The notes beneath the pieces were generated by a model, which saw nothing but the letters and a program-made list of their open reading frames with translations, had not been told where the DNA came from and made no database searches. Source: Protoeuglena noctilucae (Eukaryota; Chlorophyta; Pedinophyceae; Marsupiomonadales; Marsupiomonadaceae). From it: a stretch of 64,000 nt of DNA. The stretch is from positions 434,001 through 498,000 of the forward strand of contig OY253671.1 in the NCBI GenBank assembly GCA_958009085.1, given 5' to 3'. Below, piece after piece: positions 47,401-60,200 of this stretch (positions within the stretch are counted from its first letter, which is position 1; each line of letters starts with the position of its first letter). The translations under genes and the position numbers were made by a program.

Positions 47401-50400
47401 CGGCGCCACGCAGGCCGCGATCGCGCACCCGACCGAGGCGCCCAACTTCTGGGTGCGCTACCGGGTGTCCCTCGTCAACGCCCGCGACCCCACCCGCACC
47501 GTGTGGCGCGAGTCGACCATCTGCACGCGCAACTGGAACAACTCCGTTGTGCAGCTCGTCCAGGTGTCCGAGGCACTCGACCCGCGCGCCGGGTTCCTCC
47601 AGAAGGACGGCGTGGAGATCGTGTGCGACGTCCTCGAGTGCATGCCCTGGCTCGAGGGAGCGGACCTCGAGCCCTACTGCTCCGAGGAGGAGCCGGGGGA
47701 CCCCTTCATGTGAGGCGCTCGCCACGCAATGCCCACTGCATGCATCACACCCATGCCGGCATTGCCGCACCCGTGCCCGTGTCGGTAGCCAAGCTGTGTT
47801 GACCGGTCTGCTCGCCCCGTCTCTTGCAGGCCCGACTACGACGGCTTGGCCATCCTGGGCGGCCCGCTCGGCGCGGCGGGCGCGTCGGCGACCCAAGTGC
47901 CGGGCCACGACTCCCCCCCGCACTCCCCGGAGGCCCTGGTGGAGCGCCTCATCTGGCAGGCCGGCGTGCAGGCTGGCCAGGCCGGGCAGGGGCCCCTGGA
48001 CGTGCGGGCGCTGCGTGGGGTGCTGCGGGACAAGGTGCTGGGGAACCACGCTGCGGTGGCCACCTTCCTGGTCGGGCTGCAGAGCTACCTGCGGGACCCC
48101 GGCAAGGTGCAGCGGCTGCTGCTCCTTGGGGCGGGCGGGCTGCCCATGGCGGCCGGGGTGGGCCCGGACGGGACGCCGCTACCTCAGGGGCACGCGTTGG
48201 GGCAGGGGCAGTTGCACCTGATGGGCCTGCTGATGGGCGTGCGGGTGCTGCAGCAGGCGGTGGCGGATCTCCTTTTGGACATGTTCGTCGACTGCAGCCT
48301 GGGGCAGGGGGTGGCTGGGAAGGTCGCCCGCGCGATTCGGGCGCTGGGGACCGGGGCTGCGGGCGGGCGGCAGGACGGGTCAGCGGGAGATGGCGGGGCT
48401 GGTGCGGGAGATGCGCCCAAGGCAGAGGGGTCGGATGGGGCCGGGGCAGTCAAGGCGGGCGCGGAGTCGAAGACGAGCGCGGATGCGAAGCAGGAAGAGT
48501 CCCCAGAGGGCGCGGGGCCGGGAGGCGAGGCGGACGTTCCGGATGCGGGGGCGGCTCGCGTGGGTCCGGCAGAGGCGGCGTCGGGGGACGGCGCGGGGGG
48601 TGCAGAGGAGGCAACATCGTCGCCGGAGGACGTGCTGGCCGTGCTGGGCACTATCCTGGACGCCTCGCACGCGCTGGACCGGTACTCGCTGCAGGGCGGC
48701 ATGCTGGGCATGCAGGGTGGGGCGCCGAGACCCCCGATGATGGACAAGCTGCCAGGCATCCTGGCCGCATGCCCCGAGGTGCTGGTGCCGGAGGCGCTGC
48801 TGCTGGTGCCGCGGCTGCTACCCGTCAGCGAGCACGCCCAGGCCGCAGAGCACCTGCGGGGTCTGCTGGCGGAGGCGGCGGGGGGTGAGCGGGCGGGCCA
48901 CGTGTCGCGGAGGCGCGTGTCGGTGGCGGCGGCGGCCCTGGGCGCCCTGCAGAGCTTGCTGCTGAAGGAGGAGGACGCGGCGCTGGTCATGCGGCACGTG
49001 GCGGGGTTGATGCCCAAGCTTGGGCTGGACGTGGTGTACGCCTCGACCCTGGTGCTGCGACAGGCGGCGCTCTTCCCCGCCCTGGCCGTCGAGGCCGTCG
49101 GGATCGTCCGCGGCCACCTGCGCCGGCTGGCGGCGGAGGCGGCGTCGAATGCGGAAGCACGGCGGACGCTGGTGAGGGGGGGTGGGTGGCACGGGCACGC
49201 GTGGCTGGTGTGAGTGCTGGGGGCGGCTGAAACTGGGCAGGCGACAGGGTAGAGCCTAGCTTGTTTGCGTGGCACGCGGCGGTTAGGCCTGGGTGGTTGC
49301 TGCGATATCAGAGCTTGTGGCTGGGACGGCAGGCCAGGCTGGGAAGAACGCGTACCCTCGCTGCATTTGCTTTGACCCGCAGGCCAGCTGTCAGCGCGTG
49401 GCGCGGTTCGCGTCGGGGGGCAACGCGGGGGTGGCTGCGGCGATGCTCGAGGCTTTTGACGCGGACGCGACGGCCGCGTGCGCGCGTGCGACGGCGGGGG
49501 AGGCCGGGCAGGCACACGACACGTCCGGGGGCGCGGGAGAGGGAGGGAGCGCGCCGGCGGAGGAGGGAGCGCCCGGGGCGCCTGCCGCTGGGCGGGACGC
49601 GGCCCCTGGGAACGTCCTGGGAGAGGTGAGGCGCGACAGGGGCACTCGAAACGAACACCTGACGTGCACCAACCAGTTCCCCGGGTATCCTCTCGTTAAA
49701 ATTTGTGTTTGCTTCCCTCGCCCCAGGCCGACATCGAGTTGCTTCTGGAGGCGCTCAAGGGCGAAGACCTCGCGGAGCGGGCCGCGGAGACGGCGGAGCG
49801 CTGCGTGGAGGCCGGGGTTCTCGGGGAGGGGACGTTTCTGGCAGTCATGGAGCGCCTGGCTGCTGAGGACGCAGAGCTGGCGCAGAGGACGGGGGCCGCG
49901 GGGGTCGCGGGCGCCCGGGGTCCGGCGGCGCCGGGGGGCGGACGGGGCGAGCGGGGGGAGGGGGCGGAGCGCGGGGAGGGGCGGGAGGAAGGGACCGCCC
50001 CGGGTGGGGAGGTGGGGCTGGGAGGCGAGGGGCGGGAGCTGCCCCCGCCACCGGGAGACGCGCGCCGCGAGAGGGTCTCGTTGGACATCCCCGGGTCTCT
50101 GTCCTTTGCGGAGGCGGCGGTGGCGCTGGGGATGGGGCACGAGGAGAGCGGGGGTGCCCAGGGACAGCCCACGTTCAAGTGGAGCGTGGCCGGCCCCGGC
50201 GCTCGCTTCAACGGCCTCCTGCGCCTGGCCGATGGCCTCCTGGCCTCCCCGTCCGCCCGCGTGCGCCGTTTCGCGGGGTCGCTCTTTGGCGCCCTCGCCC
50301 GCATCTACGCGGCTGAGGACCTCCAGGTGACGAGGCAGAGCCCCGCTGCAGGGGCGTTGCTACATGTTAGCAGGCGCTGAGCGCGATTCGGATAGCCTCA

Positions 50401-53146
50401 GCCTGGTGAACACTGTGTTCTCCCAGACCGATGCCCACCACCTTCGGTATCGGTGCCAAAACCTCACTGTGTGCCCACCCCATCCCCCGCAGCTGAGCGT
50501 CCTCAAGACCCTGCTGCTGAGGTCCGTCGGGGAGGCGCCCATGTCAGACTGGGGCTCCCCGTGGGCCTCGGATGAGGCAGACGAGGAGGGAGGCGCGGGG
50601 CAGTGGGCGAACGACGCGGGTGCGGCACAAGCAGAGGCGGAAGCAGGGGGGCCCAAGCCCTCGCGATCCCCGCCCGGCGAGGCGCACCCGCACCCGCCTC
50701 CGTCGAGCGCCTCGGGGAGCCAGGCGGCCGCGCGGGGGAGCCTGGCAGAGTCGGCGCCCCCGGAGGGTGCGGGCCGGGGCACGACGGCCCCGCCCTCCCC
50801 GTCGCGCCTGCGCCGGGGGCGGTCCCAGGGGTCGCTGTTCCTGAGCAAGCCCGAGTTGGGGGAGGCGGCGGGGGGCTCGGTCGACGGCGGCGATGGTGCG
50901 GATGGGGGCGGTGGGGAGCCGGGGGCTGGGGAGGAAGGGTCGTGTGCGGACACAGTGGGAGGATCCGAGTCGGGAGTGGCGGAAGAGAGCGGGGGCCCGG
51001 AGGAGGCGAGTTGCTTGGCGGACGGGGGTCAGGATGGTCCCAGCCTGCCTGTACGTTTGACAACTACCCCTTGCTTGCATTGCCCCTCTGGCAAGGAGGG
51101 CCTGGGCGACCGCCGCGCGAATGAGATGCGCAAACGATGAGGTTGGTTGCATTTGTATTTCTTCTGTGATGAGTAATTCGAATCGATTCCTGTCCATCGC
51201 AGGTGGCCCGGCAAGTCCTGACGCGTCTGGCGGAGGGGACACCGGGAATGATGGCGGTGGTGGTCGCGCTGTGCTGCGAGCAGGCGTCGTCTCAGCGCGC
51301 GCGGCACTCGCAGGCCCTGCGGCAGCTGCAGGAGGGGCTGCTGGCGGAGCAGGAGGCCCACACGGCCATCGCCCTGAGGCTAGAGTCCATCACAGCGCGC
51401 AAGAAGGAGACCGAAGATCGACTGGCCAAGGAGACGGCGAGGGCGGCGGCGCTCCAGGCGCAGCTGGCAGGCGAGGAGCCGGGCGGGCGCGAGACGGGCT
51501 GGCAATGGCACGAGTGTGGCTATGATGAGAGGGACATGCAACACCCAGGCGCAGCGTCAATGGTCCCAGCCCCTCCCCCTGCCCCGCAGCTTCCCAGAAG
51601 GCTCACCAGCGCGACGTGGCGCGGGAGTCGGACCGCGCGGACCAGGCGGAGCGTCGGGCGGCGGCCGTGGAGCGCGAGAGAGAGGAGACGGTGTCGCGCC
51701 TGCAGTCGCAGCTGAGGGAGGCGACGACCTCTGCGGCCGAGCGCGACCGTCGGGCCAAGGCAGAGCAGCAGGGCGCCCGCGATGCCCAGAAGCGTCTGCA
51801 GAAGGACCTTAAGGCCTCAGAGGACCGCGTGCGGCAGGCGGAGGGCAAGGCACGCAAGGCGGAGGAAGAGGCCAAGCGGATGCGAGAGCGCAACGCTGAG
51901 GTGGGTGGATGGGCCTGGGCTTTCGAATGGAGTGGGGGTTGTCAAGGGTGCCGATGTCTAGGATGCGCGGGGGTGATGGCCGCATGGCAGTCCCAGCCTG
52001 GGGACGGGCACAGCGTGGTTCCGATCTGAGCCTTGGAGGGAGGTCAGTTGCCTTATCCTGATGTCGCAGCTGGAGGCCGCGCTGGCCAAGGAGCGTGCGG
52101 CACACGAGGCCGAGGTGTCGCGCGTGCGGGACGAGCTCAGCCGGGCGCTGCGGGAGCGGCAGGCGGCGGACGCCAAGTGCCGGGACTCAGTGGCGAGGGC
52201 CGAGGCGGCCGAGCGGAGCCGCGACGATGCGGAGAAGCGGGCGGCAGGGGCCGAGCGCCGTGCCGAGGCAGCGCTGTCGGAGGCGCGGCGTCTGGGTCCC
52301 CACGCGCAGCCGCCGGCGCCAGGCCCCGTCAGCGCCTGGGACCCCCGCGTGGCCCCATCCTTCGTCCCGAGCAAGGCCAACGCCGCCGCCGCTGCGGGGG
52401 CGCCATTGCTTGCGGGGCTGGGGACTGCAGGCGCAGGGGCAGGGGTGGGCCCTGCGTCCGCCCTGGCTTCCGGGACGCAGCGGCGGGCTTACGCGGACGG
52501 AGCGCCTGCCTCCAACTTCGCCCTGGCTGCGGGGCTGGCCTTCCCCTCGTCCCCAGCGCGCGGACCCTCGGCGACGGACCGTGCCGCCAGCGAAACGGAG
52601 TTCCTGACCAACGGCCCACCGCGTGTGTCCAGGCGAGGGGCGCTTAGGTGCCATGGCTCATGCGTCTGCCTCGCCCGCGGCTTCTTGGCTGACGCCAACC
52701 GCCTCGTGCCTGCCCGCAGTGCCCTGTCTGGTCGGATGGGATCGCTGCTCAGCTCCGCTGCGCCCTCGCCGTTCGCCGCCCCCTCCACGCCCACCAAGCC
52801 CCCGCCGCCCTCGTTCCCTTTCCCGAACGGGCAGGGCGCGCAGGCGGCTGTGCTCGCTTCCGTGGATGCGGACGGGGTGGGCATGGCGTCGTTCGGGAGC
52901 CTGTGGAGCCAGGGCTTCGGGTCTGACCTGGGGCTCGCCTTGCCCAACATGGACACCGGGGCGGGCCAGGACTCCAAGGCTGAGCCGACCGAGTTGGACA
53001 TGAGTCACATCCACCATGACGGGTTCAACATGCTGCCCCTCAGCCTGCTGGGCGCCGACACGGGCATCGCGGACGGGGGCTCGGGGGCGGGGCAGGCGGG
53101 GCGCGGCGTGGCGGGAGGACACCTGAGCGGGTGGTTCGGGACGTGA
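44491..53146 (+). CDS. giant four-MATH-domain protein (At2g25320-like)
   Basis: Sixteen exons join in frame to 2147 aa: 44491-44576, 44843-44967, 45128-45637, 45782-46062, 46221-46394, 46492-46674, 46798-47011, 47151-47709, 47830-49171, 49383-49625, 49727-50326, 50493-51050, 51203-51470, 51590-51900, 52070-52632, 52720-53146. Four MATH/TRAF domains occupy about residues 30-725. They start at CEWRVCNIANV, FVWRVRNFSLF, LIWRIDNFGKL and CHWRVDNFASF, each followed by a CRL or DLR strand motif. A helical, largely Ala/Leu-rich region follows (about 730-1590). Then comes a coiled coil (about 1640-1900) and a Ser/Pro-rich tail. The layout matches a large plant TRAF-like protein (At2g25320). MATH domains bind short peptides and often recruit ubiquitin enzymes; the function here is unknown. 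Three introns are GC-AG. Confidence 0.88.
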
Positions 53147-53359
53147 CGTGGTGTGCCGGGGGCGCACGCGTGAAGTGCCTGTGCCCTGGCATTGAGGCGT
53201 CACGGACTGTCGTTGAATCTGTCGCTCTGGGTTGAATGCCGATCGCGCCTTGCGCATGAGCGACGGGGTGCCGCGAGGCATGCGGCACGTCGAGCAAGAG
53301 TGGATCTAGAGCCGCGGGAAGCCCCAGAGACGGCAACGGTCCGGGAAACAGCAGAATGG

Positions 53360-56093
53360 TCATGCGAACGTGACGCTGGTCTTCTCGATCTCTCTCCGCC
53401 TGCGGTGCTCCGCCACCTTGCGGTCGACCACGGCCAGGAAGACGTCGGGCGTCAGCGTCGTGTCGTGGGACCCGTAGCACGCCGCCTGCACCGCCGCCAC
53501 CAGCTTGGCGATCTCGCGCGCAGACATGTCCTCCGTCTTGGCCGCCGCCGCGTCGAAGTGCTCCTCCGCCAGACCCTTCACTTGGATGCGGTCGGGGGAG
53601 AGCTTGCGGCCCCTGGCCAGGCTCCGCCAGAACCCGGCGTTGCGCTGCGCGTCCTCGTCCGTCTCGGGGCTCGTGATGTACTTGGAAACGTACAGCTTGA
53701 GGAGCTCCTTGCGCTCCCGAGGCCCCGGCAGCGGGAACTCGATCGCCTCGTCCATGCGGTCCAACACGGCCGCGTCCAAATCGGAAGGCCTGCGCAGAGG
53801 GCACGCAGCCGCTTTGAAATGGCAACATCCGCGGTATCTCCACCAGCTCCCCTGCGCTGTTCCGCAACCGCAGCGCTGCACGCGCTCACCGGTTGGTGGC
53901 GAGGACCACCACAAAGTCCCGGCTCTGGTCGCCCGTCCGGAAGAGCATGGCGTTGAGGGCCCCACGGAGCGCCTCGCTCTGGCCCTGGTGGCGGCGTCCC
54001 AGGAACGCGTCGGCCTCGTCGATGAAGAGCAGGAGCCCCCGGCGGCTCGTCTCCGCCCAGTCGAAGAGCTTGTGCAGCTGCGTGACGGCGGCGGGGCCCA
54101 GCGGGGCGACGTCGCCGCCCGACATGATCGCGTAGTCGAGGCCCGACGTGCGCGCCAGCTTCTTCGCGGCGAGCGTCTTGCCCGTGCCGGGCGGGCCGTA
54201 GAAGAGCATGTGGCGGAAGGGCGCGCCGTGCTGGCGGGTGTTGGCCGTGACGGCCGCCGTCTTGCGGACGTGGTCCTTCAGCCGCTCTTCCAAAATCACA
54301 TCGCGGAAACCCCTCTCTGCGAGCGGAGGCGGGCGCGTGCCTGTGAGTCCGAGCAGCCGCTGCTGGCGGGGCGAACGCCAGAGAGACCACCACCGGCCCG
54401 GCCATGTGGTGGGTCTGCTGAGCGTGCGCATAGGGACTCTCTGTGCCATGGCGGCGACTCACCCGTGTCCGTGACGAGCACCGAGCTCGTGTTGCCCCGA
54501 GCGGCCGACAGGAAGGCCAGCGGGCGCCGCCGCGAGGTCTCTCGCACGAGCGAGGGCTGCCCCAGGTACATTTCCGCCAGGCGCCCCGAGACGCGCACGC
54601 CCTCCCGAGTTACGAAGAAGAGCAGCGCAGCGCCCCTGGGAGCGAGAGGCCCAGGGCACGCGTCAGGCGTGGCATGCATGGGCGAGGTCGCAAGGCCGAT
54701 TCGCCCGGCCTCACGCTGCCACCGCTGGGGGGCCGGCATGGGCTCCAACAGTCACGAACGACGTCGGACTGTCCTTGCCCTGTCCTTGCGCGTCTTTGCA
54801 TTGCATCGCTCACCCAAATGCCGCCACACCCCGTGCGAGCCTCTGTGGGTCCCCCAGCAGGTTCTGCCCCCCCGAGCCCACCGTAGCCCCGAGCTCGCGG
54901 ATGCTCTCCACGACGAGCCGTCGCTGCTCGTTCAGCTTCAGCACCAGCTCGCGACGGTTCACGTCCTCGTTCTCACGCCGCTCCTTGATGCGCCCCTCCG
55001 CCTGCGGAACGAGGGCGCCGTGCGTTGACGAGCGCACCGCTCCCGCGTCTCGCGAAAGACATACAATGCACCGTGGTTACAGCAGAGCACCCGTGCATGC
55101 GCGGCCACACCTCCGCTGTCGCCTTCGCCCGTGCGATGTCTGCCTCCTTGTCCGCGCGAAACTTCTCCGATTTCCTCCGCTCGTCCTCAATCTGCTGGGC
55201 GATCCTGCAGGCGCGCAAGCACGCGTCAGTGCGACGGGCTTCTCGCTGCGCTTTGCGCCCGCCTGTCCAGGCGACAATCCCCGCCCCTCAAGTCACCTCA
55301 GCTTGTCCATCTCCATCTTGCGATTGGATTCCTCCTTCAGTCGCAGCAGCTCCATCTGCTGCTGCTTCTGCATCTCCAGGTTGTGCCGGTCCCGCTGCCG
55401 GTTCAGCTCGTCCTGGTACTTTGCCGTCTCCACGCGCTGCTGCGCCAGCTCCCGGTTGGTCAACCTGCGGAGCGGTAAGTGCGATGTCGTTAGCGTGAAG
55501 TGGGGCGGCAGCGGCGCGGCGGGGCGGCGTCGGAGCGCCGGCGCACCTTGTCTCCTCGGCCCGCACCCTCTCCAGCTCCACTTGCTTCGCAGCGGCTGCC
55601 GCGGTCGCCTTCGCCGCCTCGGCCGCAAGCTCCTGCTGCTTTGTCACCTCCTGCTGCTTTGTGAGATCCAAAACCTGCGCCACAGGCGGGGCACGAGCCT
55701 TGAGCGATGCGCAAGGGGGTGCAGGGCACGAACGCGGCGCGCCTTCCGCGATCGTCGAGATTCCCTTTACCAAGGCATTGAGATGACTATGACAGAAAGA
55801 TCGCGACCCTGTGCGGCTTCCCAGGCCCAGGACATCGGCGCGCTTCGAGGTGTTGCGGCGGCGTCCCGGATGCGGGCCACGCGCGGCGATGCGGTCACCT
55901 GCTTCGCGTGGGGGGACTTCTCGATATCCTTGAGAGCATTCGCGGCCCTCTCGTAAGCCTCAGCGTCGAAGAAGTCCTTGAACTTGGCCTTGGCGCCATC
56001 GTCGGCCCACGCCACCGTCGCGGTCGCCGCGAGGCACGTGCAGCCCGCCAGCAGGGCGGCCGAGCCCCTGGAGCGCGCCCATCTCCTCAACAT
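53360..56093 (-). CDS. ATAD3: ATAD3 mitochondrial AAA ATPase
   Basis: This is a mitochondrial inner-membrane AAA+ protein linked to nucleoid and membrane organisation. Eight exons (56093-55899, 55674-55547, 55464-55297, 55204-55111, 55001-54814, 54635-54463, 54316-53890, 53789-53360) give 600 aa (human ATAD3A 634). The N-terminus has a short hydrophobic stretch and then [13 protein letters not shown] and SPHAKQV, as in plant members. A long Gln/Glu/Arg coiled coil follows (about 65-250). The hydrophobic segment [11 protein letters not shown] fits the family's membrane segment. The AAA domain has Walker A GPPGTGKT, Walker [13 protein letters not shown], and [21 protein letters not shown]. Everything expected is present. 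Confidence 0.96.
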
Positions 56094-56416
56094 AACACCG
56101 GGACGGACGAAGCTAGGGGCGCCACGACCGCGGCACGACGAACCCGGCTAGTGCCCACCCAGTTGCGGTGGGACGAACCCCGCCGTGACAGAGGCTTGTC
56201 CCTGTGGTACTCCTCTGTCGTGGCAATGCTGTGCCATCGGCGCTTGGGGTTGGATCCAACCAAAACCGGCTCTCTCGACACCAATTCTGACGGGCGCAGG
56301 CGGCAAATTTCGAGGTCACGCATGCGACCTCGTGCAGTTCGCGCATCTCGTTTCTCACAGTAAGACATAACGGCATCATTGGAGCACATCCGATAGGCCA
56401 AGCGATCGTACCAGCA
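56094..56416. promoter_or_regulatory. divergent region, ATAD3 / small membrane protein
   Basis: This is 323 bp between two start codons pointing away from each other. It is less GC-rich than its surroundings in the part 56220-56410. No motif is assigned. Confidence 0.4.
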
Positions 56417-57072
56417 ATGGCGGGGGTTGACGATGTGACGCCCCCCTCCGGCCCCCTTCGGCGGTCGGTGGCGGGTCTCTTCGCGCCGAGCGTGCCGTGG
56501 CTCATCCTCCCATCGTGCATTTGCTGGGCGCTCCTGCTGTGGCCCCTGGCCTACCACTCCCTTCAGCTCGTCGACCGAGACGTGGCCCTCATGCTCGCCA
56601 ACGCGGTCGACGGCCTCCGCGAGCTCCTGGGCAAGGCTTCGGAGGAAGGTGAAACGAGCTGGGGTAGTCAGCGGTGCGTTTGTCAACGAAGCCGCCCGCG
56701 CCAATGCGGTGCTGCTGGTCCCATGACACCCAGGCCCCGCGGCGGAGCATGGGGAAGGTCCTCCGGCGCCGGAAAAGGTCCCCGAGAAGCCGCAGCCTGA
56801 GAAGGAGCCTGGGAAGGAGCCGAGGGAGCCCGCGGGGGCGGCCCCGCCCGTCCTGGAGGGTGCGCGCGGCGTCACATCATGATGTGACGAGCAGCCACAG
56901 CGGGCGTTTCGATGCTCACGTTCGCGGCGCTTTGTGTCTCGCAGACGAGCACCCGGTGTCGATGACGATCGCCGAGCCCGACCCGGCGCAGCCGGAGGTT
57001 TCCAAGGAGGGAGCGGACAAGGGGACCGGCAGCGCGCGTGCGGAGGCCTCTCCCGCGCGGCCGGAGGACTAA
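56417..57072 (+). CDS. unrecognised 161-aa single-pass membrane protein
   Basis: Three exons (56417-56648, 56734-56859, 56945-57072) join in frame. I do not recognise a family. The protein starts in a good context (agcaATGg). It has one hydrophobic segment of about 25 residues near positions 29-53 (PWLILPSCICWALLLWPLAY). A helical stretch follows (DVALMLANAVDGLRELL), then a Pro/Glu/Lys-rich, probably disordered tail (PEKVPEKPQPEKEPGKEP). The small size, single TM and charged tail suggest a tail-exposed membrane adaptor in an organelle or the ER. That is a guess. Confidence 0.6.
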
Positions 57073-57217
57073 CGAGTCCACGAGTTCGACATTCATGAGC
57101 CTCGGTTGCTGCGGAGCTCGTACCCTCGACAGCGGCACGCGCTGGGAGCGCCTCAGTTGAAGATTGAAGCGGCGGGGAGCGCACGAAGCCACTAGGTAGG
57201 GCAGACCACCCCGTTTA

Positions 57218-60200
57218 TCAGGCAGGGAGAGCCGGCATGGCGTAGCGCTGGAAACCCCCAGGGGAGGCGCGCTCCATGACCCACGCCGAGGAGCCCCGCT
57301 CCTCTCCCGTCTGGGCCCTGCCGGCACCCATGATGCGCCGAACCACGCCTCCAAAGCCTGGTTGTCCGCCCGCGCTGTACGCGGGGTCCGCCATCGGGCC
57401 GAGGGTCCACGCAGGGCCGCTGGACCGAAACGCCGCGTCCTGTCGGACTGGCGCAGCCTGCGGGAAGGACAGCTACGTGCTCTCGGCTGCTTGTGGCGAG
57501 GACTGCCGCGGTGGCAGGTGTCTGCTCGATGCGGCCCACGCGCGCACTCGCCTTGGGCGGCCTGGGCAGGGGCGGCTTGCCGCGCATGGTGAAGCTCGGT
57601 CCCGAGGGCGCGGGTGCGGTCGACAGGTAGGACCCCGGGCGGTCCGCCGCGCCTGCGTCGGCCCTGCCGTCCCCCGCGCGCGACCCGAACGTGAACGCGG
57701 CCCCGGACGGCCCTCGCAACGAGGGGCTGTAGTCTGTTGGGCCGGGGCTGTCCCGGCCTTGCTTCTTTCCCTTGCAGGGCCGCTTGGCCTTTGGTCGGCC
57801 AGCCATCGTCCATGCAGGCGTGGACGGTCCCGCGACTGCAGCCACGCGACGCAGCAATGGCGGGTTCCCACACACAAGGGCGCTGGCGCTGATGCAGCCT
57901 GTGCAGGAAACACGACCGCGATGCGAGTGTGCGTCGGCCTCACCAGCTTCGTACTCGCCGGGCCCAGGGTGCTCTACGCTGGGATCTTTCGGCTTGATGC
58001 GACGGCCCATCGTGAACGCCGTGCCGCTCGGCCCAGCTGCCGCGCTGTGGTAGTCCCCCGGGCCAGGCAACGGGTCGCCCCTGCGCGTGTGAGGGACGGT
58101 CGAGTCAATCACCAAAAGAGCCCGGCACCACCGCTGCGCACCAACGCAGGGGACTGACACCAGCCCTGAAGCCGCCTCACCTTGCACCGTCAGCAGGGCG
58201 CCCCGCCATCGTGTGTGCCGGGCCTTCCGGCGTGTGTTGCGCAGGCTCATATGCACCTGGCCCAGGACCAACCCCCGTGACTGCGCCCACTGGGGCCCGG
58301 GCGCCCTTCCCGACGGTCCACGCCGGCCCCTCAGGTTTGGCCTCAGATGCGTACTGCCCGGGCCCCGGACCTGGGTCATCTCCTGGCTTGCCCCCCGAGG
58401 CTCGCGCTCCCATGGTGAAGGCACGCCCAGACGGCACTTCCGGCACCTGCGGGCGCTCGTGGCGGCGTTGGTTGCAGAAGCAGAGAACGGACACTATATC
58501 GGCAACCGCGTCCCAGGCACACAGTCAGCGTACCTGGTAACTCCCTGGCCCAGGGCTGTCGCCTTCGGGTCCGCGTTCTGGCAGACGCCCTGCCAGAGAG
58601 AAAGCGGGTCCAGCGCCGGGAGCGGACACGTGGTATGCGCCAGGGCCCACGTGAGGCATGGCCGCGGGAGCGGTGCCGACCTGGCTGGTCCGACCCTGCA
58701 TGCTGAACGCTGGGCCGGCCGGGAGGCCCTTCCCCGTGTCGTAATGACCCGGCGCGGGGAGGTCCGCACGAGGGTCGCTGTCCTTGGCACGCTCGCCCAT
58801 CGTCCACGCAGGGCCGCTGGCGACCTGCGGAGCCGCGTGGTAGTCTCCGGGGCCCGGGAGGTCAGGCCCTGGCCCCTTGCCCTCTGCCCGGGCGCCGATG
58901 GTGAAGCTGGGGCCGGTGGCTGTGGGCGTCACGACGTAGTGAGCAGGGCCCGGTCCTTCTGCGGCCGTCTCTGCGGCGGTGCGGGGCGCCTTGGGCAGCG
59001 AGAAGGCCGGGCCGCCCGGGCGGAAGACGTTGCCGAGATAGGACAGCGGCCTGTCCTCCAGAGCGGCCCCGTTGGTCTCTGAAAGGCGCCCCGCGATCGT
59101 GTAGGCCGGACCCGGCTGCGCAGACGGCGCTGCGACGGAAAGCGCGAGGAGGGCGTGGGCTGACGGCTGGGCGATGGGATGGGTTTCCTGCTGGGTCAAG
59201 CCTGGCAACGAGAGAGCCGCGTGGGTCCATGCAACCCAGGTGTCCTCATCATGCATGACCGAGTCACTCACTCTCGTAAGCGCCGGGCCCTGGCAGCCCG
59301 GGTCCCTCCGCGTCCGCCTTGGCCTGCGGCCGCGATCCCATCGTGAAAGCCACGCCGCGGTCGCGGGGAGCCACGTCGTACTCTGCGGGCCCTGGCATGT
59401 CCTCCCCTTGGACACCTCGGCTCGACGGCCGCCCGGGGATGGTGAACGCGGGCCCTCGGGACGGCAGATGGGCGTCATAGTCCCCAGGGCCAGGCGCTGC
59501 GTCCGTGGCCTTGCCGTCCGAGCCGAGGCGTTGACCTGCAGGACCCAGGTGCGCTTGCAGATCACAGCACGTTCGCTTCGGTCGCGCTTGCAGATGGCCA
59601 GAGGCAGGCGACCACCGCCACGGCTGCAACGACGGTGTCTTTGTGCCTCACCGATGGTGAATGCAGGCTGGCCCTGCCCGGCTCTCGTCGCTTGGTAGTG
59701 ATCCCCAGGGCCGGGCCCATCGCCCGCGGCACTGGGCTCCCACACCCGCGTCCCAATGGTGAAGCTGGGGCCGGTCGGCACACGTGCTGCGGCGAGCAGC
59801 AGTGACACATGCCATCAGAGAGAGCCAATGCAGCGGGGAGAGAACAAACGCCGCACCCGTCGCAGCACGTCTCACGCCCTGGCAGTCACCTTCGGGCGCG
59901 TAGGCCCCAGGGCCAGGACCCTCGGCCTCGGGCTCCCTCTCTGCTCGGCTGGACCTCGCCATGGTGTACGCGGGTCCCGCCGGGGCCCATTCGCTCGGCA
60001 GGTACGACAGAGGGGCTCGGGACGCCGGGGCTGCGCTCTCCCTCGGCCGGCTCCCCATCGTGAAGGCGGGCGTCGTGGCGACGACGTCCTTGTCGCGGTA
60101 TGCCCCAGGTCCGGGCGTGCCGTCCTTGCGGCCCTGCTCCGCCCTGCAAGCGAGGCGGCATGCGAGACAATCAAGCCGCGCACTGGCAACTGCTGGGCCA

